DNA of 20,383 nt from assembly GCA_949045875.1 (NCBI GenBank), contig CARPYP010000030.1, positions 1-20,383 on the forward strand, written 5' to 3'. Source of the DNA: an uncultured Clostridia bacterium (GTDB taxonomy: Bacteria; Bacillota; Clostridia; TANB77; CAG-508). The position numbers were made by a program, and so were the translations under genes. Shown in pieces: positions 14,293-20,383 of the stretch (positions are counted from its first letter, which is position 1; the number at the start of each line of letters is the position of its first letter). The notes beneath the pieces are model-generated. The model made no database searches. It was not told the origin of the DNA and saw nothing but the letters and a program-made list of their open reading frames with translations.

Positions 14293-14328
14293 AATCATAA
14301 AAGATATTATACGAGGAGAAAAGCAAAT

Positions 14329-15525
14329 ATGAAAGATTTAAAAATATTTACTGAAAATATTGAAGAAGAAGCTATAAAACAAATAAATTTATTATTAGAA
14401 CAAGAACCATTTAAAAATTGTAAAGTTAGGATAATGCCTGATACACATGCAGGTAAGGGATGTGTAATAGGATTCACAGCAGATTTAGGAAATAAAGTTA
14501 TACCTAATATAGTAGGAGTCGATATTGGTTGCGGAATGTTATGTGTAGAACTAGGAAATATAGAATTGAATTTAGAAAAATTAGATAGTGTAATTAATGA
14601 ATATATACCAGCAGGAAGAGAGATACGAGAACAAAAAATAATAGATTTTGAAAAAATAAATGAATTATATTGTTTAAGGGAGTTAAAAGAAACAAAAAGA
14701 TTTAATAAAGCTATAGGTACATTAGGTGGAGGAAATCATTTTATAGAAATAGATCAAGATGAAGAAAATAATAAATATTTAGTAATACATACAGGAAGTA
14801 GAAATTTAGGAAAACAAGTGGCAGAATATTATCAAGATTTGGCAATACAATTATGCTCTGGAAAAGAAGAAATGTTTTCAAAGAAAGAAGAAATAATTAA
14901 ATCATACAAAAAACAAGGAAGAAAGTCTGAAATACAAAAAGCACTAAAGGAATTAGAAAAGCAATATAAACAAAATAAACCAGATTTACCAGATGAATTA
15001 TGCTACCTAACAGGTAAATATAGAGAAATGTATTTGCATGATATGAAAATATGTCAAGAATATGCAAGTTTAAATAGAAGTTGTATTGCGAGAGAAATTT
15101 TAAAAAATATGGGGTTACAAATCTATAAACCACATTTTGAAACAATACATAATTATATATCTTTTGAAGATAATGTCGTTCGCAAAGGAGCAATATCTGC
15201 TAAAGAAGGAGAAAGAGTATTGATACCTATCAATATGAGAGATGGATCTATAATTGCAATAGGAAAGGGAAATGCTGATTGGAATCAGTCAGCACCACAT
15301 GGAGCAGGAAGATTAATGTCAAGAAATAAGGCAAAAGAAATGTTTAATTTGCAGGAATTTAAAGAAAGTATGAAGAATATATACACAACTAGTGTAGTAG
15401 AAGAAACAATAGATGAAGCACCTTTTGTATATAAACCAATGCAAGAAATAATTGACAATATTCAAGAAACTGTAAAGATACAAAAAATAATAAAACCAAT
15501 TTATAATTTTAAAGCTAAGAATTAA
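14329..15525 (+). CDS. rtcB: RNA-splicing/repair ligase RtcB
   Basis: 398 aa GTP- and Mn(II)-dependent RNA ligase that joins 2',3'-cyclic phosphate or 3'-phosphate ends to 5'-OH ends, for RNA repair in the cytoplasm. Motifs in order: PDTHAGKGCVIGFT (37-50), VGVDIGCGM with D65 and C68 (metal ligands), GTLGGGNHFIE with H137, IHTGSRNLG with H154, ETIHNY with H274, VRKGAISA (285-291) and NADWNQSAPHGAGR with H324, the expected guanylylated histidine. The length is typical of the shorter bacterial RtcB group. Region 180-225 is a Lys/Glu-rich helical insertion. The ribosome binding site is GAGGAG. No RtcA, RtcR, archease or Rsr gene is present in the window. Confidence 0.95.
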   Translation: MKDLKIFTENIEEEAIKQINLLLEQEPFKNCKVRIMPDTHAGKGCVIGFTADLGNKVIPNIVGVDIGCGMLCVELGNIELNLEKLDSVINEYIPAGREIREQKIIDFEKINELYCLRELKETKRFNKAIGTLGGGNHFIEIDQDEENNKYLVIHTGSRNLGKQVAEYYQDLAIQLCSGKEEMFSKKEEIIKSYKKQGRKSEIQKALKELEKQYKQNKPDLPDELCYLTGKYREMYLHDMKICQEYASLNRSCIAREILKNMGLQIYKPHFETIHNYISFEDNVVRKGAISAKEGERVLIPINMRDGSIIAIGKGNADWNQSAPHGAGRLMSRNKAKEMFNLQEFKESMKNIYTTSVVEETIDEAPFVYKPMQEIIDNIQETVKIQKIIKPIYNFKAKN

Positions 15526-15614
15526 ATATTATAAGAATAAAAATATGTATGATTATGAAGAAATATTAGTAAAAATAAAATAGTAATTTATTGTTTGGAA
15601 TGGAGAATTGAATT

Positions 15615-16169
15615 ATGTTTAATTTAAAGAAAGAAATATTGGAGTTTAATCACAAAAAACAATGTGGTTTATGGTTGATTCTTATTGGGATTGTATTAAT
15701 AATATCTATCATTTGTGGAGGTAAGTTTTTTGTTAATCCGTTTGTGTTTTTGATAGGCTATTATGCTTGCTTCTTTGGAGTCAATGTAAACAAAAGAGTC
15801 AGAGAAAAACTTTCTCAGGGAAATATCTCTAAAAAGCAGATAAATATGATTTATTTTTCGATTGCTGCATTATTCATATTGATGTTTTGTATTGCTGGTC
15901 CATTTATCCCTGGATGGCATTGGAGACAGATATGGTTGGGTGTGCTGATGGCAACATCAATACATTTCTTCTTGTGGTTCTTTATACATGGTTGGAGTAT
16001 GATAGTGCTAGGAAGTGTATGTATAATTATCGTAACAATAGGTTATATGTTTCCAAGTATACCAGTTTCAGTTATTTGCATTGCAGATGCGACAGTTAAA
16101 TTGATATGTGGAACATATTTGTTATTTATTGCAAAACCATCAAAATACATTCCTAATGCAATGAAGTAG
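15615..16169 (+). CDS. Multi-pass membrane protein of unknown function
   Basis: 184 aa with about six hydrophobic segments (roughly 17-36, 40-56, 79-97, 106-121, 125-143 and 149-172) and a basic loop (NVNKRVREKLSQGNISKKQ) between the second and third. Its start is backed by TGGAG. It is richer in G, W and C codons than the genes around it, which hints at a different origin. A compact six-helix protein without charged residues in the membrane segments could be a small channel or sensor, but I cannot assign a family. Confidence 0.8.
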   Translation: MFNLKKEILEFNHKKQCGLWLILIGIVLIISIICGGKFFVNPFVFLIGYYACFFGVNVNKRVREKLSQGNISKKQINMIYFSIAALFILMFCIAGPFIPGWHWRQIWLGVLMATSIHFFLWFFIHGWSMIVLGSVCIIIVTIGYMFPSIPVSVICIADATVKLICGTYLLFIAKPSKYIPNAMK

Positions 16170-16215
16170 CGAATGTGTAAAGAAACAATTTACAAGTTGA
16201 AAGTTAGGTGTATTT

Positions 16216-16665
16216 ATGGAATATGACAAATTAGAATTTGAAACAACTTTTAAGAATGGGGATATGATTCCAGTAGAATATACTGGTTATGGAAAAAATA
16301 TATCTCCAGAATTTAGAATTAAAAATTTATCAGATAAAGCAAAAAGTTTAGTAATAATTTTAGAAGATTTAAGTCATCCGATAAAGAACTTTACTCATTG
16401 GATTGCGTGGAATATAAAGGCAAATTCTGTAATTCCAGAAAATGTTGGAAATATGGATAATGTTATGCAAGGAATTGCCTATGGATTTCATAAATATGCA
16501 GGAGCAAAACCACCAATGTTTCAAAAACACAATTATAAATATACAATATATTCATTAGATAATACTTTGGAATTATCATCTAATATTATGAAAAAGAAAC
16601 TATTGAAAGCAATGAATGGGCATATTTTACAAAAGGGAACTATTATAGGTTATTTTAAAAGATAA
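16216..16665 (+). CDS. YbhB/YbcL-type PEBP (Raf kinase inhibitor-like) protein
   Basis: 149 aa, cytoplasmic, no signal peptide. The phosphatidylethanolamine-binding-protein fold is indicated by YGKNISPEFRIKNL (the 'g.n.SP.l.w' motif), LVIILEDLSHP (canonical D-P-DAP replaced by EDLSHP), FTHWIAWNI, and YGFHKYAGAKPP (G-x-H-x-Y). The size is typical of bacterial YbhB/YbcL proteins. The physiological ligand of this family in bacteria is largely unknown. TAGGTG precedes the ATG. Confidence 0.9.
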   Translation: MEYDKLEFETTFKNGDMIPVEYTGYGKNISPEFRIKNLSDKAKSLVIILEDLSHPIKNFTHWIAWNIKANSVIPENVGNMDNVMQGIAYGFHKYAGAKPPMFQKHNYKYTIYSLDNTLELSSNIMKKKLLKAMNGHILQKGTIIGYFKR

Positions 16666-16745
16666 ATTACAATAAGTATTTCAAGTTAATTATTTGAAAT
16701 TATTTGTCTATTATATATAATTGCAAACTATACTGGAGATAAAAT

Positions 16746-17183
16746 ATGAAATTTAAGAAAAATAAAATAATATTAAGTATAATATTTATATTGGTAATTG
16801 TATTTGGTTGCTTGTGGATAGTTCATAATACTGGACTAAAAGCATTTGAAAAATATGTATTAAGTATCCAGTTACCAGAAAATGTTGAAAGAATATCAAT
16901 GAAAAGTGGAATAGGTGATTCTGGTGGAAATGGAGATTATTCTACATATCGTATTGTTTTTGTTATAAAAACTGAAATAACAATAGATGAATTAAAGAAA
17001 GAGCTTGATAATAAAAAAATGACACCTTCAACTCATATAACCAATAGTGGGTTACCTTTTGTTTATATTACTAAATATGAAAGTAATGTTTTTGAATCAG
17101 ATAGAAATTTTAGATTAATATTTGATGATTTGAAAAACGTAGAAGATTTTAGTAATTATTATTTTATAGAATTTATAAAATAA
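16746..17183 (+). CDS. Small membrane-anchored protein, unknown
   Basis: 145 aa with a basic N-terminus and one membrane segment (about 8-26), then an extracytoplasmic alpha/beta-looking domain: LQLPENVERISMKSGIGDSG-type strands, ITIDELKKELDNKKM helix, FRLIFDDLKNVEDFSNYY helix. No lipobox is seen. TGGAG occurs 9 bases before the start. It is the first of five anchored small proteins in a row on the same strand. The next gene (17222) has the same plan and size, but similarity beyond that is weak. Confidence 0.75.
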   Translation: MKFKKNKIILSIIFILVIVFGCLWIVHNTGLKAFEKYVLSIQLPENVERISMKSGIGDSGGNGDYSTYRIVFVIKTEITIDELKKELDNKKMTPSTHITNSGLPFVYITKYESNVFESDRNFRLIFDDLKNVEDFSNYYFIEFIK

Positions 17184-17221
17184 ATGACAATAAATAAAGA
17201 AATTATTTTGGAGTTAAAAAT

Positions 17222-17695
17222 ATGAATAAATCTATATTGAAAAGAATTACAATAATATTTATACCTATATTTTGCATTGTAGTTTTAATCTCTATATATT
17301 TTACTATAAATCAAGATAAGAAACAAAATATAAAAATTGAAAACAATAAAGAAACAATTTATAGTTTGTTTGAAAACTTTCCAGATAGTAAAAATATATA
17401 CTATACTTTTCATAATTTATATAGTAAATGGAGTATAGGGCCAACAATATACCAAATTGATATTTTAGCAGAACTAACAGAAGAAGGCTATAATAACTTT
17501 ATAAATAAAGTCTACAAATCAAAAGAAGAAAATTTGAAAATGAAATTTAATTCTAACAATATAATGTATAATTGGAAAAGAATAGAAAATATAGAAATTT
17601 TGAAATCTAAAGATACAGAAGATGCATCAGTTACAGAAATTTATGTTGATGAGAATAATAAAGCAATTTATGTAATGGCAATGGGAGGAAACTAA
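17222..17695 (+). CDS. Small membrane-anchored protein, unknown
   Basis: 157 aa: a basic start (MNKSILKRI), one membrane segment (about 9-28), a polar linker, then an extracytoplasmic domain with a helix LTEEGYNNFINKVYKSKEEN and a C-terminal strand pair (SVTEIYVDENNKAIYVMAMGG). TTGGAG lies before the start. It has no recognisable catalytic or binding motif. It shares the single-anchor plan of its neighbours and may belong to the same functional set. Confidence 0.75.
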   Translation: MNKSILKRITIIFIPIFCIVVLISIYFTINQDKKQNIKIENNKETIYSLFENFPDSKNIYYTFHNLYSKWSIGPTIYQIDILAELTEEGYNNFINKVYKSKEENLKMKFNSNNIMYNWKRIENIEILKSKDTEDASVTEIYVDENNKAIYVMAMGGN

Positions 17696-17723
17696 AGTTA
17701 TTAGTTTGAAAGGATAAGCAAAT

Positions 17724-18314
17724 ATGAGGAAGAAAAATATGAAAAATAAAATAATTATTATTGCTAGTGTTGTTATTCTAATAGGAATTATAGGAACAAT
17801 ATACTTGAAACAAGGAAAAAATGATCAGAATATAGAAAAAAATGATAATAAAGTTACAAATCTAAAAGGAAATTACGATATAATAGAAGCAATGAAACAT
17901 ATTGAAGCAACAAATACAGCAGAAGAAATAAATAATATTTTAGGTTTTGAAGGCAAAAAAAGCATAGTCAGTGATGATGATTTCAAATGGGAATTTGATG
18001 ATAGAAATTATATAACCTTAAAAAATGCAGCAGATTTGCCAGTAATAGAAGCTAAAATTTATAAAAGAACTATAAAAAATAAAAATATACAGTTTCCAAC
18101 AAATGAAGAATTAAAAGAGATAATAAAAAATGGAATAACATATAATGAACTAGTTACAAAACTTGGAGGAATAGAGGGAACTTTAAATGGTAAATCAGAA
18201 TTTGCAATTGATTATATATGGGTTGATGGAAATTATCAATCATTAAATGCTACATTTAATAAAGAAACTCTTAAATGTTCAGTTGCAACCTATACATATA
18301 GGGAAGATGATTAA
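17724..18314 (+). CDS. Membrane-anchored BLIP-like protein (paralogue 1)
   Basis: 196 aa: an N-terminal anchor (about 7-28), an Asn/Lys linker, then two similar half-domains. The first reads MKHIEATNTAEEINNILGFEG....FKWEFDDRNYITLKN; the second reads ITYNELVTKLGGIEGTL..IDYIWVDGNYQSLNATF. Helix, Gly-rich turn, aromatic strand and 'l.atf..g.' strand, in tandem, is the plan of BLIP (beta-lactamase-inhibitor-like) and related DUF3862-type proteins, which also resemble the SmpA/BamE fold. It is clearly paralogous to 18862-19434. The start ATG 17724 has AAAGGA at a good distance; ATG 17739 is possible. Inhibition of any enzyme is not implied; these folds serve many binding roles. Confidence 0.75.
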   Translation: MRKKNMKNKIIIIASVVILIGIIGTIYLKQGKNDQNIEKNDNKVTNLKGNYDIIEAMKHIEATNTAEEINNILGFEGKKSIVSDDDFKWEFDDRNYITLKNAADLPVIEAKIYKRTIKNKNIQFPTNEELKEIIKNGITYNELVTKLGGIEGTLNGKSEFAIDYIWVDGNYQSLNATFNKETLKCSVATYTYREDD

Positions 18315-18404
18315 AAAATAGCTATAGAAAATTATTTAAGAAAATATGTTGAAAAATGTAAATAAAAGTAATATAATTTATAGGAAATGGGGGTTAAAAA
18401 AGTT

Positions 18405-18827
18405 ATGAAAAATAAAGTGGCAATTATGTGGATTATCACTGCAATTTGTTTGATTTTAACGATTGTATTTTGGTTTTTAATGAATAAAGCTGAAGTAAAA
18501 TATGAAGAAGTTACAGCAACTGTTACTAGCACTTCTACTAAAGAAGTTGTAAATAAAAAGACAAAAAATAGAACACCATTTTATGAAGTTAAAGTAGAAT
18601 ATAATGGAAAAGAATATGATCTGCAAAATGTTCATAGTCTTTCAGGATATTACGAAGGAAAAAGTGTAAAAGCATTACTAGCTAATGATAAATTATATGC
18701 AAATGTTGAAGGGATAAAATCTACATCTCCAGTTGCTATTATATACTTTGTATTCTTGTTTGGAACTTTTGGAATGTTAATGCTATCTGCTACATATATG
18801 TCTAAAGTAAAAAAACAAACAGAATAA
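18405..18827 (+). CDS. Membrane protein, DUF3592-like, between the two paralogues
   Basis: 140 aa from ATG 18405 (146 from ATG 18387). One membrane segment near each end (about 7-25 and 109-131) frames an outside beta-rich domain of about 80 residues: YEEVTATVTSTSTKEVVNKK, then YEVKVEYNGKEYDL, VHSLSGYYEGKSVKALLAND. The 'v.atv......y...v.Y...g..y......s..y.G..v.v....' pattern between two helices is that of DUF3592 proteins. GGGGGT at 18388-18393 fits the second ATG. Function unknown. Confidence 0.75.
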   Translation: MKNKVAIMWIITAICLILTIVFWFLMNKAEVKYEEVTATVTSTSTKEVVNKKTKNRTPFYEVKVEYNGKEYDLQNVHSLSGYYEGKSVKALLANDKLYANVEGIKSTSPVAIIYFVFLFGTFGMLMLSATYMSKVKKQTE

Positions 18828-18861
18828 ATATATTATTAAAAATTTTAGGAGGTAAAAAATT

Positions 18862-19434
18862 ATGAAAAACAAAACAGTTGTTATAGTTATTGCTGTTATT
18901 TTTATAGTAATATTAGCAATATTAGGATTTATAGCATTAGGAGAGAAAGACAGCTCAAATGTTGGAGATACTAATAATAAACAGCAAGAAGTAAAAGGAA
19001 ACTATGAGGATGTAGTAGAAGCTATGAAACATATTGAACCAACAAATACTGTAGAAGAAATTAATGCTATTATAGGATTTGAATCTACTACAGATGCTAT
19101 GATTGGAAGTGATCCAATATGGAAATTTGACTCTAAAAATTGGATAAGTTTTAAAACATCTGGAAATGATAATATTACAATTCAAGCAACAATTGATAAA
19201 GAAAGTATAAAAAGTGACAACATAAAGCTACCATCTTCAAGTGATTTACAAAAAGACTTAAATAATGGTTCATTTACTTATGAAGAACTTGTACAAAAAA
19301 TTGGTGGAGAGGGAATATTAACAAGTATATCAAAAGGTTCTAAAAGCTATACATGGGTAGACAAAACAGGACAAAAATTAGGAGCAACTTTTAACAACGA
19401 AAGTGGTAAATGCACAGTTGCAAGTTATAGATAA
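18862..19434 (+). CDS. Membrane-anchored BLIP-like protein (paralogue 2)
   Basis: 190 aa with the same plan as 17724-18314: membrane anchor (about 5-25), linker, first half VEAMKHIEPTNTVEEINAII then GFES...PIWKFDSKNWISFK, second half FTYEELVQKIGGEGIL..SKSYTWVDKTGQKLGATF. Identity is obvious by eye also at DNA level around AAACATATTGAA.CAACAAATAC, so the duplication is relatively recent. The YEELVQKIGGEG...YTWVD..G half-domain is the best match to BLIP/DUF3862-type repeats. TAGGAGG lies upstream of the start. A terminator follows, closing the run of small envelope genes. Confidence 0.78.
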   Translation: MKNKTVVIVIAVIFIVILAILGFIALGEKDSSNVGDTNNKQQEVKGNYEDVVEAMKHIEPTNTVEEINAIIGFESTTDAMIGSDPIWKFDSKNWISFKTSGNDNITIQATIDKESIKSDNIKLPSSSDLQKDLNNGSFTYEELVQKIGGEGILTSISKGSKSYTWVDKTGQKLGATFNNESGKCTVASYR

Positions 19435-19450
19435 TAAAAATCATAAAAAA

Positions 19451-19473
19451 GGCAGATATTTATCTGTCTTTTA
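19451..19473 (+). terminator. Terminator after the small envelope protein genes
   Basis: GGCAGATA (19451-19458) pairs with TATCTGTC (19461-19468), with one G-T pair, followed by TTTTAT. Confidence 0.8.
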
Positions 19474-19496
19474 TACTATAATTATCTCGGAAAATT

Positions 19497-19512
19497 ACAT
19501 TTATATAAATGT
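19497..19512. promoter_or_regulatory. 16-base perfect palindrome, candidate operator
   Basis: ACATTTATATAAATGT is its own reverse complement. It lies 85 bases upstream of the XRE regulator gene. Perfect palindromes of this size are typical of dimeric HTH operators, but A+T richness makes chance possible. Confidence 0.4.
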
Positions 19513-19596
19513 TAAAAATATTTGCATAACTTCCAAAAAAAATTGGTAGACTGAATAACAATTAAAAAGTAAAATATTTGGTGAAAGGAGGATTAT

Positions 19597-20133
19597 ATGA
19601 ATATAGGTCAAAATATTATGAATTTAAGAAAAGGTGAAAAACTTTCACAAGAACAATTAGCTGAAAAAATAGGAGTTACTAGACAAACGATAAGTAATTG
19701 GGAGTTAGATGAATCTAGTCCAGATTTAAAACAAGGTAAAGAATTATCTAAAATATTTAATGTAAGTTTAGATGATTTAACTGGTGATTCAACATTTGAA
19801 TATTTAGGTGAAGCAGATAATAATAGAAAAATAACTATAATATCATCAATAGAAAATGTAATAGCAACTTGTGATAAAATTCAATCATCAAGTAAATATA
19901 GAGGTGGAAAAGATTCTCCACAATATGCTCTATTTGGAATTGGTGAAAGTAATGGTACTGTTTTTGGAGTTAATAATACTTTTTTAGGTTGGTATGAAGA
20001 TAAAGAGCAAATATCAAAAGAGATTATGGGAATAAAAGAAGCCTTTATGTCAGGAATTCCATCATACGAATTAAAGTATAATGTTGAAGTAGAAAAGAAA
20101 TTAATGGGAATGAAACTTATTATTAAAAAGTAA
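19597..20133 (+). CDS. XRE-family transcriptional regulator
   Basis: 178 aa. The N-terminal Cro/C1-type helix-turn-helix (about 1-66) is clear: IGQNIMNLRKGEKLSQEQLA, EKIGVTRQTISNWELDESSP, then LKQGKELSKIFNVSLDDLTG. The C-terminal 100 residues form another domain (ITIISSIENVIATCDKI...YALFGIGES..FGVNNTFLGWYEDKEQISKEI) with alternating strands and helices, not recognised; it could be a ligand- or partner-sensing part. AAAGGAGG precedes the ATG. It is a single-gene unit, with a terminator just after. A second XRE gene begins downstream. Confidence 0.9.
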   Translation: MNIGQNIMNLRKGEKLSQEQLAEKIGVTRQTISNWELDESSPDLKQGKELSKIFNVSLDDLTGDSTFEYLGEADNNRKITIISSIENVIATCDKIQSSSKYRGGKDSPQYALFGIGESNGTVFGVNNTFLGWYEDKEQISKEIMGIKEAFMSGIPSYELKYNVEVEKKLMGMKLIIKK

Positions 20134-20147
20134 CACAAATTAAATAA

Positions 20148-20182
20148 GGCAAGTAATTAAATTAAAAATTACTTGCCCTTTA
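20148..20182 (+). terminator. Terminator after XRE regulator gene
   Basis: GGCAAGTAATT (20148-20158) pairs perfectly over 11 bases with AATTACTTGCC (20167-20177), followed by CTTTATAT. Confidence 0.85.
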
Positions 20183-20230
20183 TATATATAATTGAAACAC
20201 AAGACAGTAGTGTATAGGGATAAATCTTAA

Positions 20231-20290
20231 ATGTTAATAAGCGTTGCTTGTAGCAACGGACTATTTTTCATATAATAGTTCGTAAAGAAA
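20231..20290 (+). promoter_or_regulatory. Two overlapping hairpins before the second XRE gene
   Basis: CGTTGC and GCAACG pair around TTGTA at about 20243-20259, and CGGACTAT pairs with ATAGTTCG directly after, sharing the CG. The two stems compete at their junction. The second ends just before AAAGGAG of the next gene. Confidence 0.35.
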
Positions 20291-20303
20291 GGAGTTAATA
20301 AAA

Positions 20304-20383
20304 ATGCTAAAAGAAAACATTAAACAATTAAGAAAATCAAAAGGACTTTCACAAGAAGAACTTGCTATCAAATTAAATGTAGT
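20304..20383 (+). CDS. XRE-family regulator, 5' end only (runs off window)
   Basis: The first 26 codons, MLKENIKQLRKSKGLSQEEL followed by AIKLNV, form the first helices of a Cro/C1-type HTH. AAAGGAG stands upstream at normal spacing. The gene continues beyond position 20383, so its C-terminal domain is unknown. It probably belongs to the same class as the preceding regulator. Confidence 0.85.
   Translation, partial: MLKENIKQLRKSKGLSQEELAIKLNV

Noticed and set aside
15887..16099. 70-residue ORF inside the membrane protein gene
   Set aside because: It is an out-of-frame shadow of 15615-16169 with no ribosome binding site.

Overview
The window is very AT-rich, with ATG/GTG starts behind GGAGG-type ribosome binding sites, T-tailed hairpin terminators and almost all genes on the + strand. 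Together with sortase/LPXTG anchoring, SH3/Big_2/dockerin surface proteins and a VanRS/OmpR-type two-component system, this points to a low-GC Gram-positive bacterium of the Clostridia (Bacillota), probably a gut or rumen anaerobe. No species can be named from sequence alone.

Region 1 (1-6800) is a cell-surface cluster: a membrane-anchored polysaccharide deacetylase, an LPKTG protein with a cohesin-like domain, a sortase, a secreted GH73-type glucosaminidase with SH3, two Big_2 and a C-terminal type I dockerin, and a membrane-anchored cohesin-like protein with two cadherin-like beta-sandwich domains. The dockerin enzyme sits between two cohesin-like anchors, one sortase-linked and one membrane-held, suggesting a small cellulosome-style complex devoted to the cell wall. 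Both the dockerin enzyme and the second cohesin gene carry a one-base frameshift in the same direction. Three of these genes, and the truncated gene at 7249, are preceded by related hairpin-rich leaders that look like one family of non-coding repeats.

Region 2 (6847-8104) holds a minus-strand tRNA-Trp(CCA) next to a near-perfect palindrome, a truncated beta-propeller-like membrane protein, and the left end of an IS30-family element with a broken transposase.

Region 3 (8118-12365) is a response regulator, a sensor kinase (apparently with an ATT start), a MacB/FtsX-like permease and its ATPase, closed by a terminator: a typical envelope-stress or antimicrobial-peptide response module.

Region 4 (12366-14000) is gene-poor and decayed: a frameshifted small gene, short remnants, a terminator, then a small HTH + AbrB-like regulator behind a strong promoter and several ACAAG/CTTGT inverted repeats, followed by a structured intergenic element.

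Region 5 (14002-20383) has a 96-aa unknown protein with RtcB RNA ligase, a membrane protein, a YbhB-type PEBP protein, five small N-terminally anchored envelope proteins (two of them BLIP-like paralogues), a terminator, one complete XRE regulator and the beginning of a second one at the window edge.
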